NCBI RefSeq assembly: GCF_006442795.2 | Contig: NZ_CP083956.1 | Span: 2,953,501 to 3,017,500 of the forward strand | Direction: 5' to 3' | DNA from: Mesorhizobium sp. B1-1-8 | GTDB taxonomy: Bacteria > Pseudomonadota > Alphaproteobacteria > Rhizobiales > Rhizobiaceae | DNA: 64,000 bases | Made by a program: the position numbers and the translations under genes | Notes under the pieces: model-generated | The model's input: the letters and a program-made list of their open reading frames with translations, nothing else | Database searches by the model: none | Told to the model about the DNA's origin: nothing | Part shown: positions 48,472-59,102 of the stretch, piece after piece | Layout: each line of letters starts with the position of its first letter | How positions within the stretch are numbered: position 1 is the first letter of the stretch

Positions 48472-49689
48472 ATGGGCAAGGATGCTCTCGGCGACATCGG
48501 ATTCGGCTATCGGCCGCGCGCGCCCTATGCCAGCGACCCGGCGCAGTCGCGCGGCCGCCTGTTTCCCGAGGCCGAAAGCCCGACCCGTACGCCATTCCAG
48601 CGCGACCGCGATCGCATCATCCACTCCACCGCCTTTCGCCGGCTGAAGCACAAGACGCAGGTGTTCGTCGCGCATGAGGGCGATCATTACCGCACGCGGC
48701 TGACGCATTCGATCGAGGTGGCGCAGATCGCCCGCGCCTTGGCCCGCGCGCTGCGGGGCGATGAGGATCTCGCCGAAGCGGTGGCGCTGGTGCATGATTT
48801 CGGCCACACGCCCTTCGGCCATACCGGCGAGGAGGCGCTGAATGACAAGATGGCCGCCTGGGGCGGCTTCGACCACAACGCGCAATCGCTGCGCGTGGTA
48901 ACGCGACTCGAGCGACGTTATGCCGAATTCGACGGACTGAACCTCACCTGGGAGACGCTGGAAGGATTGGTCAAGCACAACGGGCCGCTGACCGATGCCG
49001 GCGGCAAGGGTCTCAAGGGGCCGGTACCGCAAGCGATCCGCGACTATTCGGAGCTGCACGACCTCGAACTCAACCGCTTCGCCGGCATCGAGGCGCAGTG
49101 TGCTGCGATCGCCGACGACATTGCCTACAACACCCATGACATCGACGACGGCCTGCGCGCCGGCTTCCTGACGCTGGATATGCTGGACGAGGTCGGCTTG
49201 CCGGGCTCGATCCTGAAAGGCGTGCGCGCGCGCTATCCGGCCCTCGATGACGTACGCACCGGCCATGAACTGATGCGCCGGCAGATCACCTTGATGGTCG
49301 AGGACGTCATCACATCGACCTCCGCCAACATCGAGCGCCTCAAGCCGCAGAGCGCCGATGCGGTCAGAGCGGCGGGCGAGACGCTGGTGACATTCTCCGA
49401 CGGCATGGCGGCGGGCGAGAAGGAACTGAAGGCATTCCTCTACAAGCATCTTTACCGGCACAGCGAAGTGATGCGGGTGCGCGCCGATGCCGAGCAGATC
49501 GTCCGCGACCTGTTCGATGCCTATTTCGCCGATCCGCGCGCCATGCCGGACGGCTGGCGCGAAGGCCTCGATAGGGCGCAAGACCGCATCAAGGCGCGCA
49601 GCGTCGCCGATTTCCTGGCCGGCATGACCGACACCTACGCCCTCAAGGAGCACCGGCGATTGTTTGACCATACGCCGGATTTGAGCTAG
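48472..49689 (+). CDS. dgt: dGTP triphosphohydrolase-like protein
   Basis: 405 residues of the HD superfamily: [40 protein letters not shown] (His79) and the HD pair His108-Asp109 in [19 protein letters not shown]. Removes triphosphate from dNTPs. The length matches the type 2 alphaproteobacterial dgt. It precedes argS by 63 bases. Confidence 0.92.
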   Translation: MGKDALGDIGFGYRPRAPYASDPAQSRGRLFPEAESPTRTPFQRDRDRIIHSTAFRRLKHKTQVFVAHEGDHYRTRLTHSIEVAQIARALARALRGDEDLAEAVALVHDFGHTPFGHTGEEALNDKMAAWGGFDHNAQSLRVVTRLERRYAEFDGLNLTWETLEGLVKHNGPLTDAGGKGLKGPVPQAIRDYSELHDLELNRFAGIEAQCAAIADDIAYNTHDIDDGLRAGFLTLDMLDEVGLPGSILKGVRARYPALDDVRTGHELMRRQITLMVEDVITSTSANIERLKPQSADAVRAAGETLVTFSDGMAAGEKELKAFLYKHLYRHSEVMRVRADAEQIVRDLFDAYFADPRAMPDGWREGLDRAQDRIKARSVADFLAGMTDTYALKEHRRLFDHTPDLS

Positions 49690-49752
49690 GGCGGGCACGA
49701 TTTTGCCGGCCAGGCAGCCGGTCACTCCTTTAAAGCCGCCAGAGCATATCCA

Positions 49753-51510
49753 ATGAACATCTTCGCCGATTTCAACGCGCGAATCACAAAAGCCGTCGAA
49801 GCCCTTGATCTGAAAGACAAGGAGGGCGGCTCGCCGGACCTGTCGCGCATTGCGGTGGAGCCGCCGCGCGACGCAAGCCACGGCGACCTTGCGACCAATG
49901 CGGCGATGGTGCTGGCCAAGCCGACCGGCCAGAACCCGCGTGTGCTCGCCGAGAGGCTGGCCGAGGCGCTGCGCGCCGATGCCGATGTCGCCTCGGCCGA
50001 TGTCGCCGGGCCGGGTTTCGTCAATCTGAGGCTGAAGGATGGGTTCTGGCAGGCGCATCTGGCAGCACTTCTCGGCGAAGGCCGCGACTACGGCCGCTCC
50101 AAGGTGGGCGGCGGCCGCAAGGCCAATGTCGAATATGTCTCGGCCAATCCGACCGGCCCGATGCATGTCGGCCATTGCCGCGGCGCCGTCGTCGGCGACA
50201 CGCTCGCCAATCTGATGGCTTTCGCCGGCTACGATGTGACCAAGGAATATGTCATCAACGATGCCGGCTCGCAGATCGACGTGCTCGGCCGCTCGGCCAT
50301 GCTGCGCTATCGCGAAGCGCTCGGCGAAAACGTCGGCGAGATCCCGGCCGGTCTCTATCCGGGCGACTATCTGGTCCCTGTCGGCCAAGCGCTGGCCGAG
50401 GAGTTCGGCCTCGGCCTGCTGGAGATGCCCGAAGAGGAAGCGCTGGCGATCGTCAAGCACCGGACGGTCGACGCGATGATGGCGATGATCCGCGAGGACT
50501 TGGCGCTGCTCAACGTGCATCACGACGTGTTCTTCTCGGAGCGCACGCTGCATGCCGACAACGCCAAGAAGATCCGAGCGGCCATCGCCGACCTGACCCT
50601 CAAAGGGCATATCTACAAGGGCAAGCTGCCGCCGCCGAAGGGCGAGAAGCCCGACGACTGGGAAGATCGTGAGCAGACGCTGTTCCGCTCCACCGCCGTC
50701 GGCGACGACATGGACCGGGCGCTGGTCAAGTCGGACGGCTCCTTCACCTATTTCGCGGCCGACGTCGCCTACCTCAAGGACAAGGTCGAGCGCGGCTTCG
50801 TAGACCTGATCTATGTGCTCGGCGCCGACCATGGCGGCTACGTCAAGCGGCTGGAGGCGCTGGCGCGCGCGGTTGCCGGGGACGAGGTCAGGCTGACGGT
50901 TCTGCTTTGCCAATTGGTCAAGCTGTTTCGCGGCGGCGAGCCGGTCCGGATGTCAAAACGGTCAGGCGATTTCATCACCCTGCGCGAAGTGGTGGAGGAG
51001 GTCGGTCGCGATCCGATCCGCTTCATGATGCTCTTCCGCAAGAACGACGCGCCGCTCGATTTCGACTTCGCCAAGGTGACCGAGCAGTCCAAGGACAATC
51101 CGGTGTTCTATGTCCAGTACGCCTCGGCGCGCTGCCATTCGGTGTTCCGGCAGGCGAGCGAACAACTGGGCGAGGCAATTTTCGACCGCAACCGGCTGGC
51201 TGCCTCGGCCGCCTCGCTGACCGATGAGGGCGAGATCGGCCTGATCCGGAAGCTGGCTGAATACCCACGGCTGATCGAATCCGCGGCGCTTTCGCTGGAG
51301 CCGCACAGGCTTGCCTTTTACCTCTACGATCTGGCGTCCAGCTTCCACGCACATTGGAATCGGGGCACTGACAACCCTGACTTACGTTTTGTTAAGGTTA
51401 ACGACCGACAATTGACGTATGCCAGACTAGGGCTGGTGCAGGCTGTTTCGGATGTTTTGACCTCCGGCCTGACGCTGATCGGGGCAGACGCGCCCACCGA
51501 AATGCGTTAG
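49753..51510 (+). CDS. argS: Arginyl-tRNA synthetase
   Basis: 585 residues, class I. The HIGH-type motif is [20 protein letters not shown] and the KMSKS-type loop [11 protein letters not shown]; an N-terminal Add1 domain and a C-terminal DALR anticodon domain ([20 protein letters not shown]) are present. Charges tRNA-Arg. Confidence 0.96.
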   Translation: MNIFADFNARITKAVEALDLKDKEGGSPDLSRIAVEPPRDASHGDLATNAAMVLAKPTGQNPRVLAERLAEALRADADVASADVAGPGFVNLRLKDGFWQAHLAALLGEGRDYGRSKVGGGRKANVEYVSANPTGPMHVGHCRGAVVGDTLANLMAFAGYDVTKEYVINDAGSQIDVLGRSAMLRYREALGENVGEIPAGLYPGDYLVPVGQALAEEFGLGLLEMPEEEALAIVKHRTVDAMMAMIREDLALLNVHHDVFFSERTLHADNAKKIRAAIADLTLKGHIYKGKLPPPKGEKPDDWEDREQTLFRSTAVGDDMDRALVKSDGSFTYFAADVAYLKDKVERGFVDLIYVLGADHGGYVKRLEALARAVAGDEVRLTVLLCQLVKLFRGGEPVRMSKRSGDFITLREVVEEVGRDPIRFMMLFRKNDAPLDFDFAKVTEQSKDNPVFYVQYASARCHSVFRQASEQLGEAIFDRNRLAASAASLTDEGEIGLIRKLAEYPRLIESAALSLEPHRLAFYLYDLASSFHAHWNRGTDNPDLRFVKVNDRQLTYARLGLVQAVSDVLTSGLTLIGADAPTEMR

Positions 51511-51613
51511 GTTTGACTAAAAAACCTGTCACCTTTTGCCCACATTGCGCTGGTAAGGGCCAACCCTGCGCGACGTCCATGGCGTCCGAATGTGTGCGAG
51601 TTCGGGAACAATA

Positions 51614-54600
51614 ATGGCAGACAGAACCCAGCTGAAAGTAGCCGACCACAACGACATCGCCGCCGATGACCCGTTCGCGGAGCTGACCAGGATCATGGGT
51701 TTCGACCCGCGCCAGCCGGTGAGGCCGCAGGCGCCCGCGGTCGAAAAGGCTGCGCCGGCAAACCAGGTTGCGGACGAAGCCGACTTCGACATCGACCTTG
51801 AAAAGGAGCTGATGGGGGAGTTCGGCGCTGCCGATGACAGCGCGCTTGCCGCGTTCGAACCTGCCAGGCAAGAGCCGGCTTTCGAAACCGTCAGGCAAGA
51901 GCCGGCTTCCGAAACCGTCAGTGCCCCTGCCAGCGAGGACGAGTTCGCCGCCTCCTTCGAACAGGATTTTATCTTCGACGATGCGGCGGATCACGCCGAC
52001 AGTCACTTCGCGCCAGTCCGAGCGCCGGAGCCGGCCGCCGATATCGCCTTCGACGATGATTTCGACAAGGCGGTCGCCGGCTCGCTGGATGTCTCGCCGC
52101 TGGAAGACGATTTTTCCATCGACGACGAAATGGCCGCTTCGCTGGATGAGGGCTTCCGGCTTGATCGGCATGTGCCCGAGCTTGATCAGCATGTGGGCGG
52201 CAACGCCGATGACGCCGTCGGGGCCGCACCGGTGACCGAGGCAGCCTTCGATGCCGATTTCGACAATGCCGTCCAGATGTCGCTCGAGGACGAACTGGCC
52301 TTCGACGATCATATGCCGGAGCAGCCGCCCGAGGTCGCCGAAGCCCGGCCGGCCGAGGTCCATGCTGCAGCCGAACAGCAGACTTTGGACGAAGATTTTG
52401 CCGGCCATTTCGACGAAGCGCTGGCCGATGTCGACATGGATCTCAGCCAGCATCAGGATTTGTCCCCGGAAGACTTGCCGCAGGAAGACTTGCCGCGGGA
52501 AGACTTGGCCCTTCAAGGAAATTTGGCCCGTCAAGAAGATTTGACCGTTGAGGAAGACTTTGTCGGTGAAGACAATGTTGGCCAGGAACCGGAACTGCCA
52601 TCCGACGATGAGCAGGCACCGGTCGTGGAAGCGCCCGCCGAGGCGGCGCATTTCGCTGCCGAACCCGACGCCGATCCGGAACCCGTGACCGGCCAGGCCT
52701 TCGAAGACGATTTCGAACTCGACTTCAGTCAGGCGCTGAGCGAGGAGCCCGAGGTCCGTGTTGCGGCTGCAGCCGCTGAGGCGCAACCCTCGTTCACGGC
52801 GCCCGCAGTCCCGGCATTCACAGCTCCCGCGGCCCCGGCACCGGTTCCGCCGGTTGCCGCTGTCGAGCCGGCAAAGCCCGCCGCCAGCGAGCGGAGCCTG
52901 GAAGACGAACTCAATGCGCTGCTCGGCGCCATGACCGCGCGGCCGATTGCGGCCGCCAGGGAAGTCGCCGCTCCGGTCGCCAGGGAAGCAGTTGCTCCGG
53001 TCGCCAGGGAAGTCGTTGCGACGCCGCAGCCGGTTGCTCAGCCCGCGAGTTACGGCCAGAAGGTCGAGCAGAAGATCGAGCCGGCTGACAACCTCGACTG
53101 GGATCTCGACGAAGACAACCAGGCGCGGAACGAGCAGGCCGCGGAAGACGCCGACCTCGACGCGCTGCTTGCCGGCGAGCTCGACCGGCAGGATTTCGGT
53201 GCGGCACACGGAACGGAAAGTGCCGAGCCGAGCATCGATTTCGATGACGAGGCTTTCGACGCCGCCTTTGCCAAGGGCATCGAAGCGGATCAGCACGCGC
53301 CTGTCGCAACGGCTGCCGACGTTCCGGCAAGAAGCCCGGTCAATTCGGCCGACTGGCGGCAATCCGTGCCCGCCGAGCCGGTGCGGTCGTCGTGGAGCCG
53401 GGTGACTCCGGTCGCCGCGCCTTCGCAGGCTTCGTTTGCCGTGCAGCCGGCGGCCTCGGCGCCGCAGATGTCGGCTCCTGCCTATCGCGACGAGCCGGCC
53501 AACGACTATTCCGCCTATGCAAAGCCGGCCCAGGCGCCGCAGCCTCGCCGTTACGATGACGTGCCAGAGGTCGAGACGGTCGATGTGCCGGAGCGCGTGG
53601 TGGCGCTTGCCGACGATCTCGACATACCGGAGCTCAACTTCGAGGAAGATCAGCCGGCGGCACCCGCCTATGACGATCTCGATGCCGAGTTTGCGGGCCT
53701 GCTCAATGACATGAATGCGACCGAAATCGCTCCGGCGCCCGTGCAAGGCCGGGGCTACAGTGACGATTCCTACAATACCGGGTTCAAGGTCGGCTACGAT
53801 CGTCGCGAGTTGCGCGCCGAAACGCCTGCCGCCCCCGCAGCCGCTTCGTATGCGATGGCCGCCAACGACTTCGACGTCGACAATCTGCCCGGCAACCAGC
53901 CGGTTTCGCAGGCGGACGATTTTGCCGTCGACGAGCTCGATTACGATCCGGAGCTCGACGAGGCGATGACCGTGCCCGGCCTCGCCGAGCATGAGGCGGC
54001 GAAGCCGCGCCGCCGCGGCCTGATGATCGCAGCCCTTGTCGGCGCCGTGGTGATTGCCGGCGGCCTTGGTGCTCTTGCCTTCTCGTTCGGCGGCAAGGGC
54101 GGCAGCGCAGCGCCGGTGATCGTCAAGGCCGACAACGCGCCGATCAAGGTCAAGCCGGAAAATCCCGGCGGCACGGTGGTGCCGAACCAGGACAACAAGG
54201 TCTATGACGCGGTGGCCAAGGGCACCAAGCCGGCCGAGCCGGTGCAGCAGAAGCTGGTGACCAACACCGAGGAGCCGGTCGACCTGGCGTCCAAGGAGCC
54301 GCCGCAGAGCCGCGTCGTCGACCTGTCGCCGGACGATACCGACACTGCCCCGGGCACCGACGCCGCGGGCAATCCGGACGCCGCGGCGCCCGGCAGCACT
54401 CAGGCGGCCGCGCCTGAGAGCGCTCAGCCGGCCGCCCCGGCGCCGAAATCGGAAGATCGCATCGCCCAGGTCCTGCAGGAAGCCGACAAGGCGACCAATA
54501 CCGATGTCGTCGCCGTGGCGCCTCGCAAGGTGAAGACCATGATGGTTAAGCCCGACGGCTCGCTGGTTCCGCGCGAGGATCCGGCACCGGCTGCCGCGCC

Positions 54601-55186
54601 GGCGGTTGCGGCGGCCGAGCCGGCCGACCCGGCACCGCAGCACGTCGCATCGGCGGCACAGCCCGTCGCCGCGCAGACAGGCACGGTAACGGAGGCAACC
54701 GACCAGCCGGCCGATCAGGCCGACGCCGGCCAAAGCGAGACGGCCAAGCCGACGCCCGCGGCGAAGCCCGCCGCTGCGCCAAAACCCGCAGCTGCACAGA
54801 AAGTCGAAGCCAAGGTCCAGTCCGCCAGCACACCGGCGATGGTGCCGGTGGCGCCGCAGCGCCCGTCCGACCAGCCGGTCGACGTGGTCGGCGAGGTCAA
54901 GCCGGATCAGGTCGCCTCCATCGACCCGGCAGCGGCCGGCGGCGGTTCGTGGTCGATGCAGATCGCCTCGCAGCCGACGGTGGAAAGCGCCCAGTCGACC
55001 TACCAGGATCTGCAGCGCCGCTATGGCAGCGTGCTTTCCGGCCGCACGGCCAGCATCGTCAAGGCCGAGATCGCCGGCAAGGGCACCTTCTACCGCGTCC
55101 GCGTTCCGGCCCAGTCGCGCAACGATGCGATCAATCTGTGCACCAGTTACAAGGCAGCAGGGGGCAACTGCTTCGTGTCGCGCTGA
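51614..55186 (+). CDS. Large SPOR-domain membrane protein
   Basis: 1190 residues from ATG 51614. The first ~795 residues are cytoplasmic, very acidic and disordered, with recurring DDDFD/EDDFELDF patches and short repeats (EDLPQEDLPREDL; VAAPVAREAVAPVAREVVA). One membrane helix follows RRRG (about 800-825), then a Pro/Ala-rich periplasmic linker and a C-terminal SPOR domain (SWSMQIASQPTVESAQSTYQ ... GTFYRVRVPA). SPOR domains bind denuded peptidoglycan at division sites. The nagZ and scpAB neighbours fit a cell-cycle context. Exact role unknown. Confidence 0.85.
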   Translation: MADRTQLKVADHNDIAADDPFAELTRIMGFDPRQPVRPQAPAVEKAAPANQVADEADFDIDLEKELMGEFGAADDSALAAFEPARQEPAFETVRQEPASETVSAPASEDEFAASFEQDFIFDDAADHADSHFAPVRAPEPAADIAFDDDFDKAVAGSLDVSPLEDDFSIDDEMAASLDEGFRLDRHVPELDQHVGGNADDAVGAAPVTEAAFDADFDNAVQMSLEDELAFDDHMPEQPPEVAEARPAEVHAAAEQQTLDEDFAGHFDEALADVDMDLSQHQDLSPEDLPQEDLPREDLALQGNLARQEDLTVEEDFVGEDNVGQEPELPSDDEQAPVVEAPAEAAHFAAEPDADPEPVTGQAFEDDFELDFSQALSEEPEVRVAAAAAEAQPSFTAPAVPAFTAPAAPAPVPPVAAVEPAKPAASERSLEDELNALLGAMTARPIAAAREVAAPVAREAVAPVAREVVATPQPVAQPASYGQKVEQKIEPADNLDWDLDEDNQARNEQAAEDADLDALLAGELDRQDFGAAHGTESAEPSIDFDDEAFDAAFAKGIEADQHAPVATAADVPARSPVNSADWRQSVPAEPVRSSWSRVTPVAAPSQASFAVQPAASAPQMSAPAYRDEPANDYSAYAKPAQAPQPRRYDDVPEVETVDVPERVVALADDLDIPELNFEEDQPAAPAYDDLDAEFAGLLNDMNATEIAPAPVQGRGYSDDSYNTGFKVGYDRRELRAETPAAPAAASYAMAANDFDVDNLPGNQPVSQADDFAVDELDYDPELDEAMTVPGLAEHEAAKPRRRGLMIAALVGAVVIAGGLGALAFSFGGKGGSAAPVIVKADNAPIKVKPENPGGTVVPNQDNKVYDAVAKGTKPAEPVQQKLVTNTEEPVDLASKEPPQSRVVDLSPDDTDTAPGTDAAGNPDAAAPGSTQAAAPESAQPAAPAPKSEDRIAQVLQEADKATNTDVVAVAPRKVKTMMVKPDGSLVPREDPAPAAAPAVAAAEPADPAPQHVASAAQPVAAQTGTVTEATDQPADQADAGQSETAKPTPAAKPAAAPKPAAAQKVEAKVQSASTPAMVPVAPQRPSDQPVDVVGEVKPDQVASIDPAAAGGGSWSMQIASQPTVESAQSTYQDLQRRYGSVLSGRTASIVKAEIAGKGTFYRVRVPAQSRNDAINLCTSYKAAGGNCFVSR

Positions 55187-55204
55187 TCCGCTCGAACCAA
55201 CCAG

Positions 55205-55238
55205 AAGCCGGCGCCGCCGCGAGGTCGCGCCGGCTTTT
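55205..55238 (+). terminator. Terminator after the SPOR gene
   Basis: AAGCCGGCGC ... GCGCCGGCTTTT with a 12-base loop, 18 bases past the stop. Confidence 0.8.
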
Positions 55239-55320
55239 CGTTGTGGACGGTTTTCAGCAAAGGATCGCCTGCGGGCAGGGGTGATTCCCTTTGCTGGCCT
55301 GAAGCCCTAAGCTTCGATTC

Positions 55321-56340
55321 ATGACCGAATCAAAATCCATGATCCTCGGCTGCGCCGGGAAAGCACTCACGCCAGAGGAAATCCGCTTCTATCGCGGCGA
55401 ACGTCCCTGGGGCTTCATCCTGTTTGCCCGCAACATCGGCGAGACCGAGCAGATCCGCGATCTTGTGGCGTCGATGCGCGATTGCGTCGGACGCCCGGAT
55501 GCGCCGGTCTTCATCGATCAGGAAGGCGGCCGGGTGCAGCGGCTGCGGCCGCCGCTGGCGCCGAACTATCCGGCCGGCGGCGCGCTCGGCGCGCTGTGGC
55601 GAAACGACCGCGAGGCCGGCCGGCGCGCTGCCTGGCTGATGGCGCGGCTGCATGCCTTCGATCTCCTGCGCCACGGCATCACGGCCGATTGCCTGCCGGT
55701 GCTCGACGTTCCGGTCGAAGGCGCCAGCGACGTCATCGGCGCGCGCGCCTATGGCAAGGAGCCCGAGCCGGTCATCGAGCTTGGCCGGGCCTCGGCCGAG
55801 GGCCTGATGTCGGGCGGCGTGCTGCCGGTCATGAAGCATATTCCCGGCCATGGCCGCGCCTTTGCCGACACGCATTTCGCGCTGCCGACGGTGGACACGC
55901 CGCTGGCCGAATTGCGCAAGCATGATTTCGCCCCGTTCAAGGCGCTCAATCGATTGCCCATGGCGATGACGGCGCATGTCGTCTACAGCGCCGTCGACCC
56001 GGACAATCCGGCGACCACCTCGGCCAGGGTGGTCAACGAGGTGATCCGGGGCGAGATCGGCTTCGACGGGCTGTTGATGAGCGACGACACGTCGATGAAG
56101 GCACTTTCTGGGGATTTCCCGACAAAGGCAGCGGCAATCCTTGCGGCCGGCTGCGATCTCGTCCTTCACTGCAACGGCGTTTTCGAGGAAATGTCGGGGA
56201 TCGCGTCGCGCACGACGGCGCTCGAAGGCAAGTCCCTGGCGAGAGCGGAGCGGGCGCTGACCTATGTAAAGGGCCGCGACGTCGCCGAGGAAACGGCGAT
56301 ACGCGCCGAATTCGCCACCTATTTCGAAGCGGTGGCCTGA
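55321..56340 (+). CDS. nagZ: Beta-N-acetylhexosaminidase (NagZ)
   Basis: 339 residues of glycoside hydrolase family 3. The flexible catalytic loop KHIPGHGRAFADTHF carries the His/Asp dyad, the nucleophile is in LLMSDDTSMKAL, and IDQEGGRVQRLRPPL binds sugar. Removes GlcNAc from anhydro-muropeptides during wall recycling in the cytoplasm. It is followed after 19 bases by scpA. Confidence 0.93.
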   Translation: MTESKSMILGCAGKALTPEEIRFYRGERPWGFILFARNIGETEQIRDLVASMRDCVGRPDAPVFIDQEGGRVQRLRPPLAPNYPAGGALGALWRNDREAGRRAAWLMARLHAFDLLRHGITADCLPVLDVPVEGASDVIGARAYGKEPEPVIELGRASAEGLMSGGVLPVMKHIPGHGRAFADTHFALPTVDTPLAELRKHDFAPFKALNRLPMAMTAHVVYSAVDPDNPATTSARVVNEVIRGEIGFDGLLMSDDTSMKALSGDFPTKAAAILAAGCDLVLHCNGVFEEMSGIASRTTALEGKSLARAERALTYVKGRDVAEETAIRAEFATYFEAVA

Positions 56341-56359
56341 ACCGAAGGAAAGCAGGGCA

Positions 56360-57202
56360 GTGGCGGAGACATTGGACAGTAAGGCCGCAAAGGCCGCACC
56401 GATGGACCGTCTGTGGGCCGAGAACGACGATTCACGCCTCACCGGCGACCCGTCGCTGGTGGTCGACGTCGCCGGTTTCGAAGGGCCGCTGGACCTGCTT
56501 CTGCATCTGGCGCGCAACCAGAAGGTCGACCTGGCGCGCATCTCCATTCTGGCGCTGGCCGAGCAATATCTGGCCTTTATCGAGAAGGTGAGGGCGTTGA
56601 GACTGGAGCTTGCCGCCGATTATCTGGTGATGGCGGCGTGGCTTGCCTTCCTCAAGTCGAAGCTTTTGATCCCGAAGCAGCCTGGCGAAGAGGGCGAGAG
56701 CGGCGAAGAGCTGGCGGCGGTGCTGCAGTTCCGGCTGAAGCGGCTGGAAGCGATGCGCGACGCCGCGGCACGGCTGGTCAACCGCAACCGGCTCGGCCGC
56801 GACGTCTTTGCGCGCGGCATGCCGGAAATGGTCATTGTCGAGAAGCGCAATGCATATTCGGCCTCACTGTACGACCTGTTGACCGCCTATGCGCAACAGC
56901 GCCAGCGGCAGGTCATCAACAATGTGACGATCGCCAGGCGCGCGGTGTGGTCGCTGAAGGATGCCCGCGACGTGCTGGCACGGCTGGTCGGGACGCTGAG
57001 CGACTGGACCGCGCTCGACGGTTTCCTGATCGAATATCTGGCGGCGCCGGAAGAGAAGCGCACGGCGGTCGCCAGTTCTTTTGCGGCAACGCTTGAAATG
57101 GTGCGCGAGGGCACATTGGAAATGCGGCAGGAGCAGGTGTTCGCGCCGCTTTACCTGCGCGGCCGCGCGCAAAAGGCAAGGGCAATCGAGGTGGTATCAT
57201 GA
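56360..57202 (+). CDS. scpA: Segregation and condensation protein A
   Basis: 280 residues of the kleisin ScpA: the N-terminal signature VDVAGFEGPLDLLLHLARNQ, KVDLARISILALAEQYL, and a C-terminal winged helix (VREGTLEMRQEQVFAPLYLR). It bridges SMC heads in chromosome condensation. The GTG start follows AAGGAAAG. It overlaps scpB by 4 bases (ATGA). Confidence 0.92.
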   Translation: MAETLDSKAAKAAPMDRLWAENDDSRLTGDPSLVVDVAGFEGPLDLLLHLARNQKVDLARISILALAEQYLAFIEKVRALRLELAADYLVMAAWLAFLKSKLLIPKQPGEEGESGEELAAVLQFRLKRLEAMRDAAARLVNRNRLGRDVFARGMPEMVIVEKRNAYSASLYDLLTAYAQQRQRQVINNVTIARRAVWSLKDARDVLARLVGTLSDWTALDGFLIEYLAAPEEKRTAVASSFAATLEMVREGTLEMRQEQVFAPLYLRGRAQKARAIEVVS

Positions 57203-57951
57203 GCGAACGCGCCAACGCTTCGGTCATCCCGTTCAAAATTGAGGAACCCGAGGACGAGATGGTCGAACAGGGCTCCCTCGAGAATCCTGCCGAGCGGCTG
57301 CAATTGTCGGAGGCGGTGCGCATGGCCGAGGCGATTATCTTTGCCAGCGCCGAGCCGGTCAGCGAAAGGCAGCTGGCGGCGCGCCTGCCCGAAGGCGTCA
57401 ACATTGCCGCGGCAATGGCCGACCTGCAGGAAATCTATGCCAGGCGCGGCGTCAACCTGGTGCGTGTCGGCGACGCCTGGGCGTTCCGCACCGCCTGCGA
57501 CCTCGCCTTCCTGATGAGCCGCGACACCGTGCAGCAGCGGAAGCTGTCGCGCGCGGCGCTCGAGGTGCTGGCGATCATCGCCTACCACCAACCGGTAACG
57601 CGCGCCGAGATCGAGGACATCAGAGGCGTCGAAACCTCGAAGGGCACGCTGGACACGCTATTGGAAACGGAATGGGTGAGAATGCGCGGCCGGCGCCGCA
57701 CGCCTGGCCGGCCGGTGACCTATGGCACCACCGACGCCTTCCTCGACCATTTCGCGCTGGAGGAGATTCGCGATCTGCCCGGCATGGAGGAGTTGAAGGG
57801 CGCCGGGCTTTTGTCGACGCGCATGCCGTCCAACTTCTCGATGCCGGTGCCGCCGGCCGATCCCGATGCGCTTGCGGAAGACGAGGATGCGCTGACCGAT
57901 ATCGACCTCGAAGAGCTCGGATTGTTGACGCCCCGCGTTACGGAAGATTGA
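57199..57951 (+). CDS. scpB: Segregation and condensation protein B
   Basis: 250 residues with two winged helices (AEAIIFASAEPVSERQLAAR; ALEVLAIIAYHQPVTRAEIE with DIRGVETSKGTLDTLL). ScpB dimers bind ScpA to complete SMC-ScpAB. An acidic tail extends past the family core. Translationally coupled to scpA. Confidence 0.93.
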   Translation: MSERANASVIPFKIEEPEDEMVEQGSLENPAERLQLSEAVRMAEAIIFASAEPVSERQLAARLPEGVNIAAAMADLQEIYARRGVNLVRVGDAWAFRTACDLAFLMSRDTVQQRKLSRAALEVLAIIAYHQPVTRAEIEDIRGVETSKGTLDTLLETEWVRMRGRRRTPGRPVTYGTTDAFLDHFALEEIRDLPGMEELKGAGLLSTRMPSNFSMPVPPADPDALAEDEDALTDIDLEELGLLTPRVTED

Positions 57952-58134
57952 CCGCAAAAAAGCCGCTCTTGGGTGGTCCACCGCGAAGGCTGCGCGGATT
58001 CGTAGCAAGCCGGTGCCGCCGAAAGTGCGTGACATCCGCCAGCCCGTTCACCAACTTTGTTGCGGTTGTGTTTGAATCCCAAGGCGAAAACGCATAGATC
58101 AACGCTAGGGAAAAACGTTCGAGAGAGATTTGCA

Positions 58135-58356
58135 ATGGGTTCACTATCGATATGGCACTGGCTGATCGTGCTGGTCATCGTGCTGCTGGTGTTTGGCCGC
58201 GGTAAGATTCCGGAGCTGATGGGCGACATGGCCAAGGGCATCAAGAGCTTCAAGAAGGGCATGGCCGACGACGACGCCGCCGACGACAAGCGTACCGTCG
58301 AGCATCGTGCGGACGAGACTGTTTCGGCAGTGAAGGAAAAGGCCAGCAAGAGCTGA
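58135..58356 (+). CDS. tatA: Sec-independent translocase subunit TatA
   Basis: 73 residues: N-terminal membrane helix ([16 protein letters not shown]), hinge [12 protein letters not shown], amphipathic helix [12 protein letters not shown] and an acidic/basic tail. Forms the pore of the twin-arginine export system. First of tatABC. Confidence 0.94.
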   Translation: MGSLSIWHWLIVLVIVLLVFGRGKIPELMGDMAKGIKSFKKGMADDDAADDKRTVEHRADETVSAVKEKASKS

Positions 58357-58385
58357 GCCCAAGGTTCTAGTCGGAACAAATAGCC

Positions 58386-59102
58386 ATGTTTGAAGTCGGC
58401 TGGACCGAGATGCTGGTGATCGCGATCGTCATGATCGTGGTCGTCGGGCCGAAGGATTTGCCCAACATGCTGCGCACGTTCGGCCGCACCACGGCGAAGC
58501 TGCGCGCCATGGCGGCCGACTTTCAGAAACAGTTCAATGAGGCGCTGAAGGAAGCCGAGCTTGACGACGTCAAGAAGTCGGTGGACGCGCTGAGAGGCCT
58601 CGACCCGGCGAGCGAGATCCGCAGGCAGCTCAATCCATTCGAACAGGCTGCGGCCGATGTCCGCGCCGGCGTCGATACGATGATGAAGCCGAAGCCGGCC
58701 GCGGACCCCGCCGCGCCTGCTGCATCGGAGCCGCAAGCCGGCGAGCCGCTCAAGAATGGCGCAACGGATATGCCTGGCGTCAACGGGACGGAGGCGGTTC
58801 CGGCCGCGCCGACCTTTCCGGCCATGACCGATGCATCGGTGACTGCGGCCGCTCCAGAGGCAGCCGCGCCTGCCCAGCCGGTGAAGAAAGCCGCAACATC
58901 CAGAACGAAGACCGCTGGTGCGGCGGCGAAAACAGCATCGTCCAAGGCGCCGGCCGCCAAAGCCGCGGCAAAGCCTTCGCAGGCCGCCACGAAAGCCGCA
59001 GTGCCCAGCAGGAAGGCTGCGCCCGAAGCCAAACCCGCCGCCGTGAACAAGCCGGCTGCGAAAAAGGCCGAAGCCAAGAAGACGGCGGGAGCGCCCAAGT
59101 GA
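58386..59102 (+). CDS. tatB: Sec-independent translocase subunit TatB
   Basis: 238 residues: MFEVGWTEMLVIAIVMIVVV helix with the TatB Glu8, GPKDLPNML hinge, amphipathic helix FGRTTAKLRAMAADFQKQFN, then a long Ala/Lys/Pro-rich C-tail (histone-H1-like composition from about 165). TatB with TatC binds the twin-arginine signal. The stop overlaps the tatC GTG start as GTGA. Confidence 0.93.
   Translation: MFEVGWTEMLVIAIVMIVVVGPKDLPNMLRTFGRTTAKLRAMAADFQKQFNEALKEAELDDVKKSVDALRGLDPASEIRRQLNPFEQAAADVRAGVDTMMKPKPAADPAAPAASEPQAGEPLKNGATDMPGVNGTEAVPAAPTFPAMTDASVTAAAPEAAAPAQPVKKAATSRTKTAGAAAKTASSKAPAAKAAAKPSQAATKAAVPSRKAAPEAKPAAVNKPAAKKAEAKKTAGAPK

Noticed and set aside
48403..50913. Very long N-terminal extension of erpA on the minus strand
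   Set aside because: It runs antisense through dgt and argS; only the last 115 codons resemble ErpA, and a normal start is present at 48402.
51398..54733. 1111-codon minus-strand frame
   Set aside because: Antisense to the SPOR gene; the repetitive acidic codons of the real gene produce a long open shadow frame.
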